From contig WHUZ01000006.1 of assembly GCA_015179045.1 (NCBI GenBank), forward strand, positions 1,116,001-1,180,000: a stretch of DNA of 64,000 nucleotides, in the 5' to 3' direction. Of the stretch, positions 1-12,100 are shown piece after piece. This DNA is from Kalaharituber pfeilii. Its lineage: Eukaryota > Ascomycota > Pezizomycetes > Pezizales > Pezizaceae. The position numbers and the translations under genes are program-made. A model generated the notes under the pieces. It was given only the letters and a program-made list of their open reading frames with translations. It searched no databases and was not told where the DNA came from. Within the stretch, counting starts at the first letter, position 1. The number at the start of each line of letters is the position of its first letter.

Positions 1-717
1 TGCCGACACCACAAGTTTTCAAATCCCGTATATAGGATTTTCTACTTTTGCTTCTACTTTCTTAATACAAGTAAATCACCTCTCTTAGTAAGTCTCTCCT
101 CCAAACCCCATTACAGCTCTCAGTGTAAGTATCATTTGATCGTATCACGCCAAGTTGACAACTTCTTGCTTTCCCTTTATAAGAAAATCTAGAACTTAAC
201 ACCAAAACAACACATCTTCTTTTATTCTTTTAGTAGATACATCCATCCATTCATTCCTTATGTTGTGTACATTGTCGGACGTGATGCATCTGAAAATCGT
301 CTTGCTTGTGACAATTCATGCAGCAGTTTCTGCCCGTCCGTCAGCGTTTCACCCCTCCCTCTCCATCAGAGCAATGTCTTTACATGGCCGGTATTCCTGT
401 TGCCACCCTGAGGTTTTGTGACACCTTAAGACGAGGGGCTCTTGCTTATGTTGGGTTGGGTGCATGAAGAAGTTTGCATGCAAACATAGCCTGCAAATAT
501 CGACGCATCAGGGTTCTCGTAGACCAGCTAGAGTCAATTTGGAGTTGACCCTAGCCTCAAGATCATCAAATGCAAACATCTGTTGTCTTAGTACAGATTA
601 GGTGCCAGTCTAGCTGAACTGCTGGAGATTCATAGCTTCAGTATCTTCAGCCTATTGGGGAAGCTAACGCTGGATGCGCGCAGCCTGCGAATTGAGCATG
701 ATAATACGATTGGGGAA

Positions 718-787
718 TTTTTTTTTTTTTTTTTAAAAAAAAAGAAAGAAACATTATTCGTATACCGCCCGATGGGCTCTGACAAGA
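718..787 (-). repeat. Retroelement 3' end with hairpin and A-rich tail (copy A)
   Basis: Read on the minus strand, this is a short hairpin (stem GCCC/GGGC, plus positions 767-777) followed by a conserved GGTATACGAATAATG-like stretch and then a pyrimidine/A-rich tail. On the plus strand the tail appears as 17 T plus 9 A at 718-743. It aligns by eye with copy B: both carry AGCC, a short loop, GGCGG, then ATRCGARTAATG. No convincing target-site duplication was found here, so its left-hand limit in the element is unknown. Confidence 0.5.
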
Positions 788-1650
788 TTAAGTACAAAGG
801 AGATAATAAGAAATAATAATAAATAATAAATAGTAAAGTCCTCAACAACTCTCCAAATGAAGGGAATAAAGTCAAAAGATGTGAACCCTGTACGTTACCT
901 CTCCACCGATCTCACCAAATCCACCAAAGGGTTCGATTCGCCCTCTCTGTTTGCTGGAGGTTTCAAGCCCCCTGGCCACCTCTTCTTCCACGTCTCCCAC
1001 CTAGTCCAGATATGTCTGTCGTCTCGTCTTCCATTCCGCATCACCTGCATCCGGACTGTCCGCCTTCTATATTTTAAACTTCCAAGCCTTCTCTTTTCCG
1101 CCCATCAGGCCTCTCAGTGTGCCTGTTAGTCCACCTAGCCTCTGGAAAGGCCTATAACTCATATTCAACCTTGTTTTTCTTCTCTGCCCGTCGCCTGTGG
1201 ACCGTCACCCTCATCCCTGTTACGCTATAGCGGAGTCTCCCCTCTCTGAGGATGTTCTTAGTCTCGTTTCTTGCTCTCAAGGCTGAGGTGGCCTTATATA
1301 CCCTTTCAGGGCTGCTATATGGGATTGCACCTTTGCACCTTAAGCCCCCTTCGCTAAGCTTCCACTCCCTTCAGAACCAGCTGCTGATAACTGCACCCAC
1401 CGAGTTGCAATCCATGCCCTCGCCTGTGCCCAGTGGCATTTTGATGTTTCTAGTGCCCCACCGTGACAGGGCTCGAAGTGCAGGTTTAACATATCATGAC
1501 TAGTGGTTTTGTAGCGTGGTAGTGACTAGTAACCCAGAAGCTTTGAGCATTGAAACCTGGTACCGACACCAGTGCTAGAACCATCCTGCCTGCTCCTTAA
1601 GGCTTAGAAACTGGCACTCAGAAATTCTTAGGCTTCCTTCTTGCTACTAA

Positions 1651-1735
1651 GGTTAATGTAGATTTTTTTTTTTTTTTTTTTTTTATCATTACTCGCATGC
1701 CGCCTGTGAGGCTATGGCGAGAGGTTAGTGTAGAT
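1651..1735 (-). repeat. 5'-truncated retroelement tail with TSD-like flanks (copy B)
   Basis: A 59-nt insert (1664-1722) is flanked by GGTTAATGTAGAT (1651-1663) and GGTTAGTGTAGAT (1723-1735), a 13-nt direct repeat with one mismatch. On the minus strand the insert is a hairpin (GCCT/AGGC, plus positions 1702-1712), then GGCATGCGAGTAATGA and a poly(A) of about 20. This is the signature of a severely 5'-truncated, target-primed reverse-transcription product. It shares its 3' end with copies A, C and D. Confidence 0.65.
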
Positions 1736-3334
1736 CAAGCTTATAGTTTTCCAGGCCCTCGAGAATAATCTATCTGTAGCTGTGACTACCATGGCCTACA
1801 GTGTCTTGCCCAGTATTCCAATCCTGAGTATAGCTCTCTTGGGCAGAGGGAATCGTACCTCTCAGTGACCAGCCTCCCCTATCTGACTAAGCAATTGGTC
1901 TGCGGTAGAGCTCCAGCTATGCAAAGTCACTGTTGCACATTCAGGACGTCAGAGTAGAACTGCACATTCCGATACTAGTAGCAGCGCTCCGGCAATGTAA
2001 ATCAACACTGTCCTGGCTATGCACACCGGATCCAGCATATTCAAGCCACACAACCTAACTGCTCTCACCGTTTCCCACGAGGGGTGACCACCTGTCTCTC
2101 ACGCTAGCACTTGCACATTAGGGCCAGTTCGTTAATCTGGTCGTAGAGAGTTGGTTGTCTTAAGGAGGTATGTCCACGAGGATTATTCTCTCTTCCCTTA
2201 GTTGGTCGCTCCCACCAGGCTCCTTCGTGGGTGGCGGGCTCCGGCATGCTGCATGCCAGTCGCACCCGCTACCGATTGGGGAGCTCCATATATAGCGCAA
2301 GCCTGCTTCACTACTTTCATACTACACGGCCTCGCAATTGTTGGTCAATGTTGGTATGATCCTGGATTAGATGAGCTTGAAACCACCGGGACTCCTCTTC
2401 TTGCTCTCCTGACCGGGTCAGTGCAAGGTATTTATGGCCTTAATACGCTCTGGTGTGGCCTAGAACGGCCTATTGAATATTCATCTCAAATATTCCTTCG
2501 AATGCAAGCTTCTTGGATCCCTCTCCTCCCGCGACTGATCAGCATAAGTCTTAGCAATATCCAGCTGCAAACCTTCACTGAGCTTTGGGCAAACTTCCAT
2601 TTGAACTAATAGCCTATGTAATTCCACACGCCTTTGGAATTCCATTCAAATTAATAGTGAGGGCAGCTATGAAGTCAAAGTGAGGAAAATCAGATACACT
2701 TAGCTAAGAGCCCATTTGGCGAACTGAAAGGAATTCCTTGGGGGATAATTAGTATGGATTTCAGAAGACCATTGAGATCCAAATCAGAAGGGAGGCGGGT
2801 TAATGCATAATGATAGATCAAGCAAACCGTAGAGATCAATATATGAAGCCATTAGTAGTTCATTAAGGGAATTCCCAATTGTAGAGAGGAGAGCCTCGAG
2901 AAGTTGCAGAATGTCGTTCAGGTCAATGTCTACTGCTTTGTCTTGCGCCGCATTTTAGACACGCCATTGCCCTAGAATAGATGCGATGATCTCTTTGGGG
3001 CATACTGACAGTATTGCCATAGTCTCGAGACTGGTATTGCCAATTTTTTTTTTTTTTTTTTTCAATACATCTCAATAAAAAAATTCTTTTTCCTTATTGA
3101 TATACCTATATAGATATTGCTGCCTTCCATTTTCTCCCGACTTCCATTTTGGGATCCTATGTAGTCCAACAGGTACGTCATTGGGTTGGTAGGCTTGGCA
3201 CATGGGGCGCTGTGATTACTTCAGGGTGCAATTGCCGCCAGTAACAGGTAGTAAGTGATGAAGTGACGAACAAGTTAATTAGCTGCTGGGCTTTGGCATA
3301 ACAATCACATTGCAGAGCGCTTTCCGGTGAGCGC

Positions 3335-4776
3335 ATGGATTCTCCGGCACCTAAGAGGCTCAGGATCACCTCCACCGCACCTCTAAAACTACATGTCCAA
3401 AGTCTCGAGCACACCCCTGCGAACCCCAAGATCCAACATGACTATATTCCAGCAGAATTGTCCGACGGGGAGGATATTGAATATCTGAGAGCCATCTCAG
3501 ATGTTACCAGTCACTCCCATTCCTCTGTTTCATCGCACTGCCTCCAGAGCCTGCAGGCGCCTATATCACCGCCGTTGCGAGCAGTAGATCGAAAGGCACC
3601 TAGCAAAAAGCTACGCATTCAAACAGAAAATGATGAGGAAGACTCACTACAGCAAAGGTCATATGAATCTCCACTAGCTCCAGTTCCGCGCTCCAAAGTT
3701 ATCGACCCGATAGACGAGCCTGACCCTGTTCACGCACTTGCCAAATACCTTTCCTCGCTAGAAAGGTACTGCCTATCTTTTACTCCACTAGGCGAGTCGA
3801 CACCCCGTATATCGGTTGATGCATTTACGGAATTGTTCTACAATAATCTGAATAGCAGGGGACATCACTATGTGATCCATCAGCATGACCATCCGCAGGC
3901 AGGGTTGCACTATGACCTTCGGTTGCAGTTCTCGGAAACTAGCACTGTGAGCTGGGCAGTGCCTAAGGGATTACCCTGTAACGGGGACAGTAAGACAAAA
4001 AGGAGGCTGGCGGTGGAGACACGAGTGCATCCTTATTGGTATAACACGGTAGAAGGAGGGAGTGCATGGAGTGGAACCACACTGGTGTGGGATTGCGGGG
4101 TGTATGAGATGATTGAGAAGAAGAAAGTAGACCCTCGATTGAGGCGACAACTAACCCCTAAGCGTGAGGGAGAGAGCCAAAGTGCAGAGGAGGATGAGAA
4201 GGAGGAGAGCAATCTCGCTGATCAACGAAGCCAGCCAGAGAAGTTGATGGAGGCTTTTCAAAGAGTATTAAAATTCTTGTTCTTTTGATTTGAGCGCTGC
4301 TAACAGGGAATCAGGGCTCCATCACAATTACCTTGAAAGGCACGCGCCTTAGGTCCTCGACCTTCTCCATGCGACTTCGTGATGGCGAAAGTTGGAATTT
4401 ACCACCCACACCCAACAAGTCCAGCCCGCGCCCAGAGACAAATGGGTCTCCCCATACTTCCTCTTCGTTACGAGATCCTTCATATGGCTCCATAGATTTT
4501 GAGCAATCTCTGGAATCAGACATACAAACCTTTAGGTTCACAAATGCTTATCCACATAGCTCAAACACCATCAATAGCGTACCACAGCGGACTTGGTTTA
4601 TGTTCAGGCGTGAGGAAAGCCAAGATAGTTTTATAGTTTGGGGTAAAGAATTCGAACGGAGTGTGGTCACCGGGAGGCGAGCACTGGAGATTCAACACGA
4701 TCTTGAGGAGAAAGATGGTGTAACTGGGATGAAGAATTACAGAGGGAGAAGAGGATGGACAGGAATCTGCGATTAA
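3335..4776 (+). CDS. LigD-type DNA 3'-phosphoesterase domain protein
   Basis: Two exons, 3335-4264 and 4315-4776, with a 50-nt GT-AG intron (branch GCTAAC); product about 463 aa. Residues ~1-170 are low-complexity and basic/acidic, without a recognised fold. From about residue 175 the 3'-phosphoesterase fold of bacterial LigD is clear: QHD, then LHYDLRL, then SWAVPKGLP, then RLAVETRVHPYWYN, then VWDCGVYE. The second exon adds ITLKGTRLRS and TWFMFRR, matching the domain's last strands. In the bacterial enzymes His, His, Asp, Arg, His and Tyr at these motifs bind the metal and phosphate; all appear kept. The family removes 3'-phosphates or 3'-ribonucleotides at DNA ends. Neither the ligase nor the polymerase domain of LigD is present, as in other fungal stand-alone copies, so a DNA-end-cleaning role is inferred. 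It is convergent with the SUR7-like gene, 297 bp apart. Confidence 0.85.
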
Positions 4777-5073
4777 GGTGACACCTGAATTAAATCTCAC
4801 AGCAACAGAGAAGCAAATTCTAATTTCCATTTACAAACGACACCGCGCTGCTTCATCAATGATACCGCAATCAGATACATTACGCCCCAAGACAAATATG
4901 ACATACGAGAAAAACCAGCACCATCCCTTAACCAAAGCAACCCAAACCATGAAAAGAAAATTGTCATATCTGTGAAACCCGCCAACCAACCAGCGAATCA
5001 TAATGTCATGATAGTATTTTTCCCGCAGAATCTTAAACCAAGTGGACGGCATTGATGTTAAGATATATATCGT

Positions 5074-6154
5074 TTATTGAGCCCCGGCATGTCTGTATGG
5101 CTCATATCCAACTGCAGGCTGCATTCCACCAGATGGCACCTGCGTAGTAGGGGCATATGGTGAAGCGACCCTTTCGTAGGTATATGGCGCCTTTTCATAA
5201 CTCTTTCTCGATCGCTCAGTTTGTCCCATGATCTTCCTGCTTCGTCCGGAGCAGCAGCAGGTAGAGAACATCCAGAACACTGCCCCGGCGAGGGCAAAGG
5301 CGACAGCGAGCCACATAATTACAAGGAGTTGAGGGTTTAGGGAGGCCTTTGCACCAAAATCCTTGAGAGCCCTGTTGAATCCTTCCCGGAGAGTGGCGTA
5401 TAACCCAGTTGCGATGACTGAACCAGCAAGGAGGAAGGAGAAAGCGACCTAAGCACCATCAGTATTCCAAGCTCGTGATTTGAAAGATCCAATCATACTC
5501 ACATCAGCGAAGATGGTCGTTACGCAACTTCCCCATCTGCTCAACAAGCCGAACCACCCAACAATGAAGGTAACAACGGTGGCAACCAAACCGCAGCAGA
5601 ACATCGCAATCATGACATTGCTCAAGACCTTAATTGCCTTGTTCACCTTTCGAACAGCATCAGGAAGGTCGTCCTCATCGATTGGTTCTTTGTCGTTCTT
5701 CTCCGAGTCAACAGCAAAAATATCGATGATGTTGAAGTAAAAGGTTGCTTTTGGCTTGGAGCATTCCGTAACTTTCCAAACTTCCTTCGATCCATCCATT
5801 GTCTGCTCTCCAGAGCAGTAATTCCAGAGATAGGCATTATAAAAGTCTGCAAGACCAAGATCATCACTTGTCTTCTCTGGGAGGCCGGTATCAACATCAT
5901 CGAGGTCGGTAGGTAGCAAATCCAAAGTGTCTTGAGTTTGAAGATTCCGGGTATCAATCTAGAATGTGTTAAACAGCTTCTTCAATGAGACCTGACAGTA
6001 GCATCAAGAGACCAACCCTGAAGATATACAAGTCATTTACCCAGCCTATTTTCTTATTTGTTCCTCCCGCCATCAACAGAACGGTGCATGTCAGTGAGGC
6101 TAGGGTGAGTAGCATCGGCGTGAGGATGCAAGCAAATCTTCCGAGTTTTCCCAT
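5074..6154 (-). CDS. SUR7/PalI-family four-TM plasma membrane protein
   Basis: Three exons: 6017-6154, 5503-5958 and 5074-5448. Both introns are phase 0 with clear GT/AG ends; product about 322 aa. A first membrane segment spans about residues 8-30. A large extracellular loop follows with the family pattern LYIFR-IDTRNL, then FYNAYLWNYCSG and a second Cys about 20 residues on (claudin-like W..C..C). Three more hydrophobic segments follow (around VMIAMFCCGLVATVV, VAFSFLLAGSVIATGLY and VIMWLAVAFALAGAVFW). The tail is cytosolic and Tyr/Pro-rich, ending RHAGAQ, after a CCC cluster that may be palmitoylated. SUR7/PalI proteins sit in the plasma membrane, often at eisosomes or in ambient-pH and cell-wall sensing; I cannot assign the exact paralogue. 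An eisosome gene (PIL1) lies 23 kb away, not in an operon-like arrangement. Confidence 0.88.
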
Positions 6155-9100
6155 TGTTGCAAATTTTGGATGGATGTAATTGGTTTGACAAAAATGGAAG
6201 GAAATTCGTTATGCTAGCTGGCGTCCACAGAAGAACTCCAAAGGTTGAGCGTGATTGAGTGTATACGTGACGGGCAGCACTTGGAGAGAGAGCGGTGAGG
6301 AGGGGGTGAAGAGAATTTGAATGAAATTAAGTCTCCGGACACAATCTGGGCTCTGGGAAATAAGCTGCAATTGAGCCAGCCTTACCATAGTTATACTTGA
6401 CAAGCCCTGGTTAGGGCCTTTAATCCACTAAATGAGGGGAGAATCAGCCCCAGGTCAAAGCCGTGCAGGCATCCCAGTCCGTGGAGGACACAGCCCTTCT
6501 GACCTAGGTGTGTAGTGAAAGTTTTCCACCAAAGCTTCTAGTTGCTGCGTAACACTCTTCCGAATAGAATCCTGCGTGCCCAGGGTTGGGTGATCGCGGG
6601 TCATAGTGGGGCTCGGTGGGCGGTGTGGGCAGTGCGGGCAGGTGGGTGTGTGGGTGTGCGGTGTGTGGGCGGGCGCTGTGCTGGGGGCACGCAGCCTTCG
6701 GATCGGGGCCAGCAGCCAGTGCAGCGCTGCCAATGGGGCGGGGGCTCCCTCACGCTGGCGGCGCGGGCTAGTTGAATGGGGCATAGGGGCGCGCATGACT
6801 GCCGCTGCGCTGTCTCGCCGGTAGTCTGCTGCAGCCCATCTTCTCGCTGGCAGAGCGCTCTGTCGGCACCGCACTAATCCTTGGCGGCCCTCTTGGCTCT
6901 GTCTTCTCACGCTTGGCTCCGATACCCTGACCAGCAATATGCCTCTCTATTTTTGGCATCACAACTCGTAATCCCCGCAACGGCACCCGTGCTGCGCCGC
7001 AGCGATTCGTCTCTGCTACACAAGCCTGTCATGGATATGTTGACGTTCCCCTCTTACCAGTGCTGTAGTGAATACCACAGTGCCACTTCTAGGATGCTAG
7101 CCGTATAATCCGACTGTTTCATTGCGAGGACTACTGTGCAGTTCAAGGAAGTGGCCTGAGTGAATGTCTCGATCACTATACCCTACAAAGAAAGAAAAGT
7201 CACTGTATCCCTCTCGCTGCCTCAATTGCGGGGACGTGATAAAAAAGATGTTCGCTTATGCACTAGAGAAGGCAGTGGTTGCTATCTATGGTGTGCCTGT
7301 GCGACGACCCCCGTGAGGCTTTGGCTCCAACTGCAATCTCACCTACAACTAAGACAATAAGGAATCTAGGCAATGCACATAGGGCTGTAGCAGTTAAGCC
7401 GAATCAGTTATGATAATAATGGCTAACTTGTGTTACAGGGCTCGCCTTAGCTAGGAAAAAGAAAGACTAAAAGCTGTATGCTAAAAGCACGTCAGCGTTT
7501 CACACCGAAATCGATGTGGACGGCTGAACGCTATACCATGATTTTGCCTGCGATCGGGAGTCACGCAGTTAGGAGAGAGGAAGACGTGTGCATCTAAACA
7601 TATTATCAGCGCATCTGCAACTACAGAGTCTTCAGGCCACAATTGGTGATCTGCACCTTGGGCATCCTCAGGATTTATCCTATGACATGTTGATAGTGTA
7701 TTCAAAGTCTATGTTATTGAATGCGCATTCAGTATGCTCTGCAGGACATACCCAAATTGTTATCCTGCATAAAGTGGGAGTGCTTGGCTTTTTTATGATC
7801 GAAAGGAGTGTTCTCTTCGCTTTGATATCCCCTCTTTTAGCGAGACTTCCCAGCGCAAACCTCATATGGCTAATTGGGATCTTCAATAATCATGCTGCTT
7901 ATGAGTAAGTGCTGATGATGGTAACAGACGTGTAATAGATTTAGTGTGGTTTCTGGGCATTGTCTTAAACTCGATGTGGATAAAGCATCTTGAGCACTAA
8001 AGCGGTGAGGAACTTTCGCTGAAGGCGGTCATAATTTTTCTCCAAGAGAGCCATTTTTGTGCATACAGCATTTGATCTCTCCAGAGTAAGCAAGTACATA
8101 TGCATTGTCCAAGGTATCATACGTGGGGTGCAACTGATGAATTCCAGAATACTTGGGGTACGAGAGCATTGACCTTTGTATTTCGAGGTGCGGTGTGGCC
8201 ATTGGTTGGTCTTATGTGGTATCTCTCCGATTTCCGTTGCCCATAAACTAGTCTCGTAAACGTGCCCTCGTCCGCCGTTATGTCGGATTATAAGTACGTG
8301 GATTTCCAGGAAGGTTAAGGTTCTTGATTATTCTCAGGGCTTATGGTGCAGCAGGGCTCCCATAAATTGACAGGAAAGGAAACAAGGGAAGTTGGTTTCC
8401 TATAGTTTTACTTCACTTTGTTGTGTTCAGCCTCTGACCGGGATCATATCTATGGTTTGAGAACCCCTTCAGATTTAGGTTCGAGACTGTACCGGCCCAC
8501 TAAACTAAACATAGTGCGGCTCTGCTTCTTCCAAAAGCAATCACGTTAATCACTTCAACTTCCCAATTAAAGGACTTGTGTTCAATTCCAGTCGCGCATG
8601 TACGTACACCTTGTTGCTTGAGACCACCGTGCTGTTGAATCTTTCTATAGCTACTTGGAATACGGTACTGCGCATTTACAAAATAGAGCTAGCCAGTCAA
8701 GCAGACTAGCCAGCCAGTGGGGTACTGGTTAGGCTGAGTGAGTGCTAGCTACTTAGCAATCTTCGGCGTTGCCCCCACCGCAAAGTCGTAAGCTGATACT
8801 TGCCAGGCACGGAAGAAAGAGCGACATGTACTGCACGTCTAGCCTGTACAGGATATGCAAATCCAGCTGGTTACGAGACTACAAATCCAGATACTGGGAA
8901 ACGGCCGCAATAGGAAGGATGAATACAGCAGCAATGAGAAGGATTATTTCCAGAGGGGATCCCGAGATCAGGCAGCATCCAAGACTGTTTTCGTACCCAG
9001 ATCCAAGAGGGGCAGCTGTGTGGATTATAACTACCAATTTGTTAACACGTGATTCATGCAAAATACTTACTAGTCATTTCGGAGACTAATTTGTAGGTTC

Positions 9101-12100
9101 TGGACACGAGAAAAGGTTTATCTTAGTCTTGTCGCCCCGATTTTTCTCCGGAAACAAAAACAGATGCCATTAGAATGCATGCAGTACCTTACATGGGTGA
9201 GGTTTTCCAGGAATTGAGACTGCAATCCGCCAGCTCGTATGGTAAATCTCAGCTCTTGGGAATCTTCCTCATCTGCTTGCCACAAATCTTTTGGGGTGAC
9301 GGATATCTCGCGAAATGAGATTATACCCGTGACATGTACGGGTTGGAATTGCTCAAGCGCACCTTCACCTACGTGGTTTATGTCTATTTCGGAGGAGCGT
9401 TAACGGCGATGCATTGCGCATGCAAACTACGCTGTTCATCGGATTCTTGTGCTTGCAGCATGCAAAAGTAGACTCACACAGAACCAGCCCTCTTATAACC
9501 TTGCTCTACTCTTGTTCGGTCGAACTTCGGCGCCAACCAGACCGCCTAGGACTTTTGTATGAGCCTCGCTCACCGGGCTGCAAGTAAATAACAGGCAGCT
9601 TGCTTCCTGGCAAGTCGCCTGGTTAGAGACCGACCGCTGACTAAGTCTGGTTACGAGACTAGTTAGAGACTATGTAAGTCGACGGAGCTAACCGTGTACG
9701 AAGTACAACTACTCCTACTAGTAACTGCACCCAAGAACCTTGAAGCAGGGTAATTTTCAGCACGAGCCAAGCCAGCCTGCAACAGAGAGCTTCAGGCAAC
9801 GCCATTGGGTCGGCTTTGCCCCGTCACCGAATGTTCACAAGATTGGGAGTACTGTGGAAGAAAAAGCGAAAAGCATGCGGCATGTAGATTTATTATTCTG
9901 ATGTACGGAATGATGCATAGCAAGTAGTTGACTAAGGATTTACAGCCTCACTACATGTACAGGAGTTACGAAAGTCCGGTTGCATCCAATCGTGTAATGC
10001 TATATGTATTCACAAATTAAGCACTCTTGACGCATATGCACTATGGATGTAGCATCAAGCATGTTCGTATTTTAAAGCACTAGACATCAACACTTGACTC
10101 ATATATCCATTGCACTGGTCTTATTCTGACGTGAATCCTAGTTGAATGGCCACAGAGGTGAAACCATCCGATCATACCATCGCATCACAAATCAACGGCA
10201 GATCATTCACTAAATGCTTGTCCATTGATTTAAACTGGTTAGTGACAGACTCATTTGAATAACTAAGTAATAATTGGAGAATGATATAGTCATTTGATGT
10301 AGTCATTCAAATGTTTAGACGAAAACAGATACTATTCAATGAGCTGTATAATTGGGAGGTCAAATGTATATAAGAGAAAAGCAAACATTTTAGGGCTAAT
10401 TTGTATTGAGCACATATCTTCAAGATGTCGGACCGGCATTGGCTGTGTGTCAGACAAGAGCAGCTCGAGGTCCCATGCGGCTGAATGGTACATGTAGCTA
10501 GAGAGCTAGAATCCAACTATATTTTCCGTATGAAACACATGATCCTGAACATGTTATGCATACGGAGTTACTCAGCACGAGAACCGCATTTGTTGGATAC
10601 GCCCGTCCAAAATATCACTTCACGGCGTTGTATTTACATTGTTAAGAACCATTGTTATCTAATCCTCCAGTGAGGTTCATACAGAGGTTACTGGCTGATG
10701 AAAGACCAAAGGTTAACCTCGGATTAGACATCAATATCTATGCGTATGTGCATGCTAGAACAACACTCCTGACAAGTAAGTACCAAAATATTGCTATAGC
10801 AGCCGTCGTCTAGGGTTTAGTAACATCAGTCAGTATGGTCTAGGACTTAGAATTGGTGTCTTCTGATTTGGACTTGATTTAGGCTGTCAAATATAAACAT
10901 TCCAGACTGGTCATCTTGAAGGCTAGTTCTAACGCCGTTAAGCGATCATCGCACTCCCAAACGTCCGTATCCATTTGATTCAAGTTGGTCGTACAGTACA
11001 CAACCCGAAGTCAAACTTGACTCGTTTTAAGAGGATGGGATCATCAAGTCTGAAGAATAGTTTGCACCAGCATAAGGGTGAAAGTGTAACGGGTCGATCG
11101 TTGTAGTCTCGTTACCGCTGCTGTCGAGACTCGGTTTGTGATTGATAGGCTGATCAGTAGCAACTTGAGATTGGTACATTGAAGCATAATTTCACTCAAT
11201 CAGTGCCTTTCGAATGATCGTAGGGTCTAACGGTTGACTTGGAATTGCTTCTGTACGTACCTTAATCTCGGCAATAAGCAACGAGGCCCCAGGACATATC
11301 TTAGAAGTTATAAAGAGTCAACATACACATAGGATTGAAGGAGCGCAAAAATAGGACAACATAATGTTCGAATCTTGGAGATTATGACAGTGCAAAAGAT
11401 GGTTTGGGAAGTGAGAGCACTAGAGAGTCAGTTCTGCTTGGTATTAGTGCTTTCAGAGGATATACTGGTTTGGGGAAGGATGACTCTGAGCGAATGGGGC
11501 CTCTACCGCAGTAGAGATGAGCCATAGTACTCGAGGACTAGACAGTTACATAGAATGTAAGTGACGCTACAGCACTGGATTTGGGTTGAATTCGAATATG
11601 AGTTTATGCTTAGAGCGTATAGATCTCGTGCCCCGCTTAGAGAGTGAATGCTGGAGCTGGTATATGTATGCACTAGCTAAGGCAAATTGGGAAGTTATTT
11701 GTTATGTTCTAGTATCAGAAATCTGGGTTAGTCGGTGATGGCACTCAGTTACTGTCCAAGCTCAAAGTTTGCGGTTGCGGATGTGATTAAGAGCATATTT
11801 TCAGGTTTCGTTCAAAGCCATGATAGTAGTACTTCGCTGAGAGCAAGTAGTATGATACCAAACCCCAAGGGGAGCATGAGTGGCTTGATTGCAGCACTGT
11901 TAAGTGGTTTATATCGTAACTTTAAACGCTTGAGTGTATACATTTTGTAGGTCACTTAGCAATGCTGAACTTCCCAGTGTTCTCGCTCCCGGACTTTTCC
12001 TGCTGTGTTTAACTCGATTCACGTTTGAGTTGCGAGAACAGTGCTGATTGGTTATCATTTTCTGAACATATTTATACGCTCTGATTTTTCTATCTCTATT

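Larger units (their letters stand above)
1..3334. other. Gene-free left flank with retroelement tails
   Basis: No recognisable gene. Several open frames of 80-135 codons occur on the plus strand (for example 857-1129, 1252-1503, 2202-2609), but they mostly lack a good ATG start and resemble no family I know. The stretch holds two short poly(A)-tailed retroelement ends, listed separately, and a further T-run near 3043-3062. A 9-nt direct repeat GTATTGCCA lies just left of that T-run (3011 and 3034). The pyrimidine-rich plus-strand frames around 0.9-2.6 kb could be a worn transposon, but nothing shows which one. Confidence 0.5.

Noticed and set aside
920..945. tRNA B-box-like GGGTTCGATTCGCCC
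   Set aside because: No A box at the right distance and no cloverleaf or acceptor stem could be folded, so not a tRNA gene.
2202..2609. 135-codon plus-strand open frame
   Set aside because: No ATG start in good context, no recognisable family, and no plausible adjoining exons.
3011..3062. T20 run with GTATTGCCA direct repeat as another retroelement tail
   Set aside because: No hairpin or conserved block follows the T-run, and the direct repeats lie on the same side of it.
6455..6937. 160-codon minus-strand frame upstream of the SUR7-like gene
   Set aside because: His/Thr/Pro-rich low-complexity frame in GC-rich DNA, better explained as promoter or leader composition.
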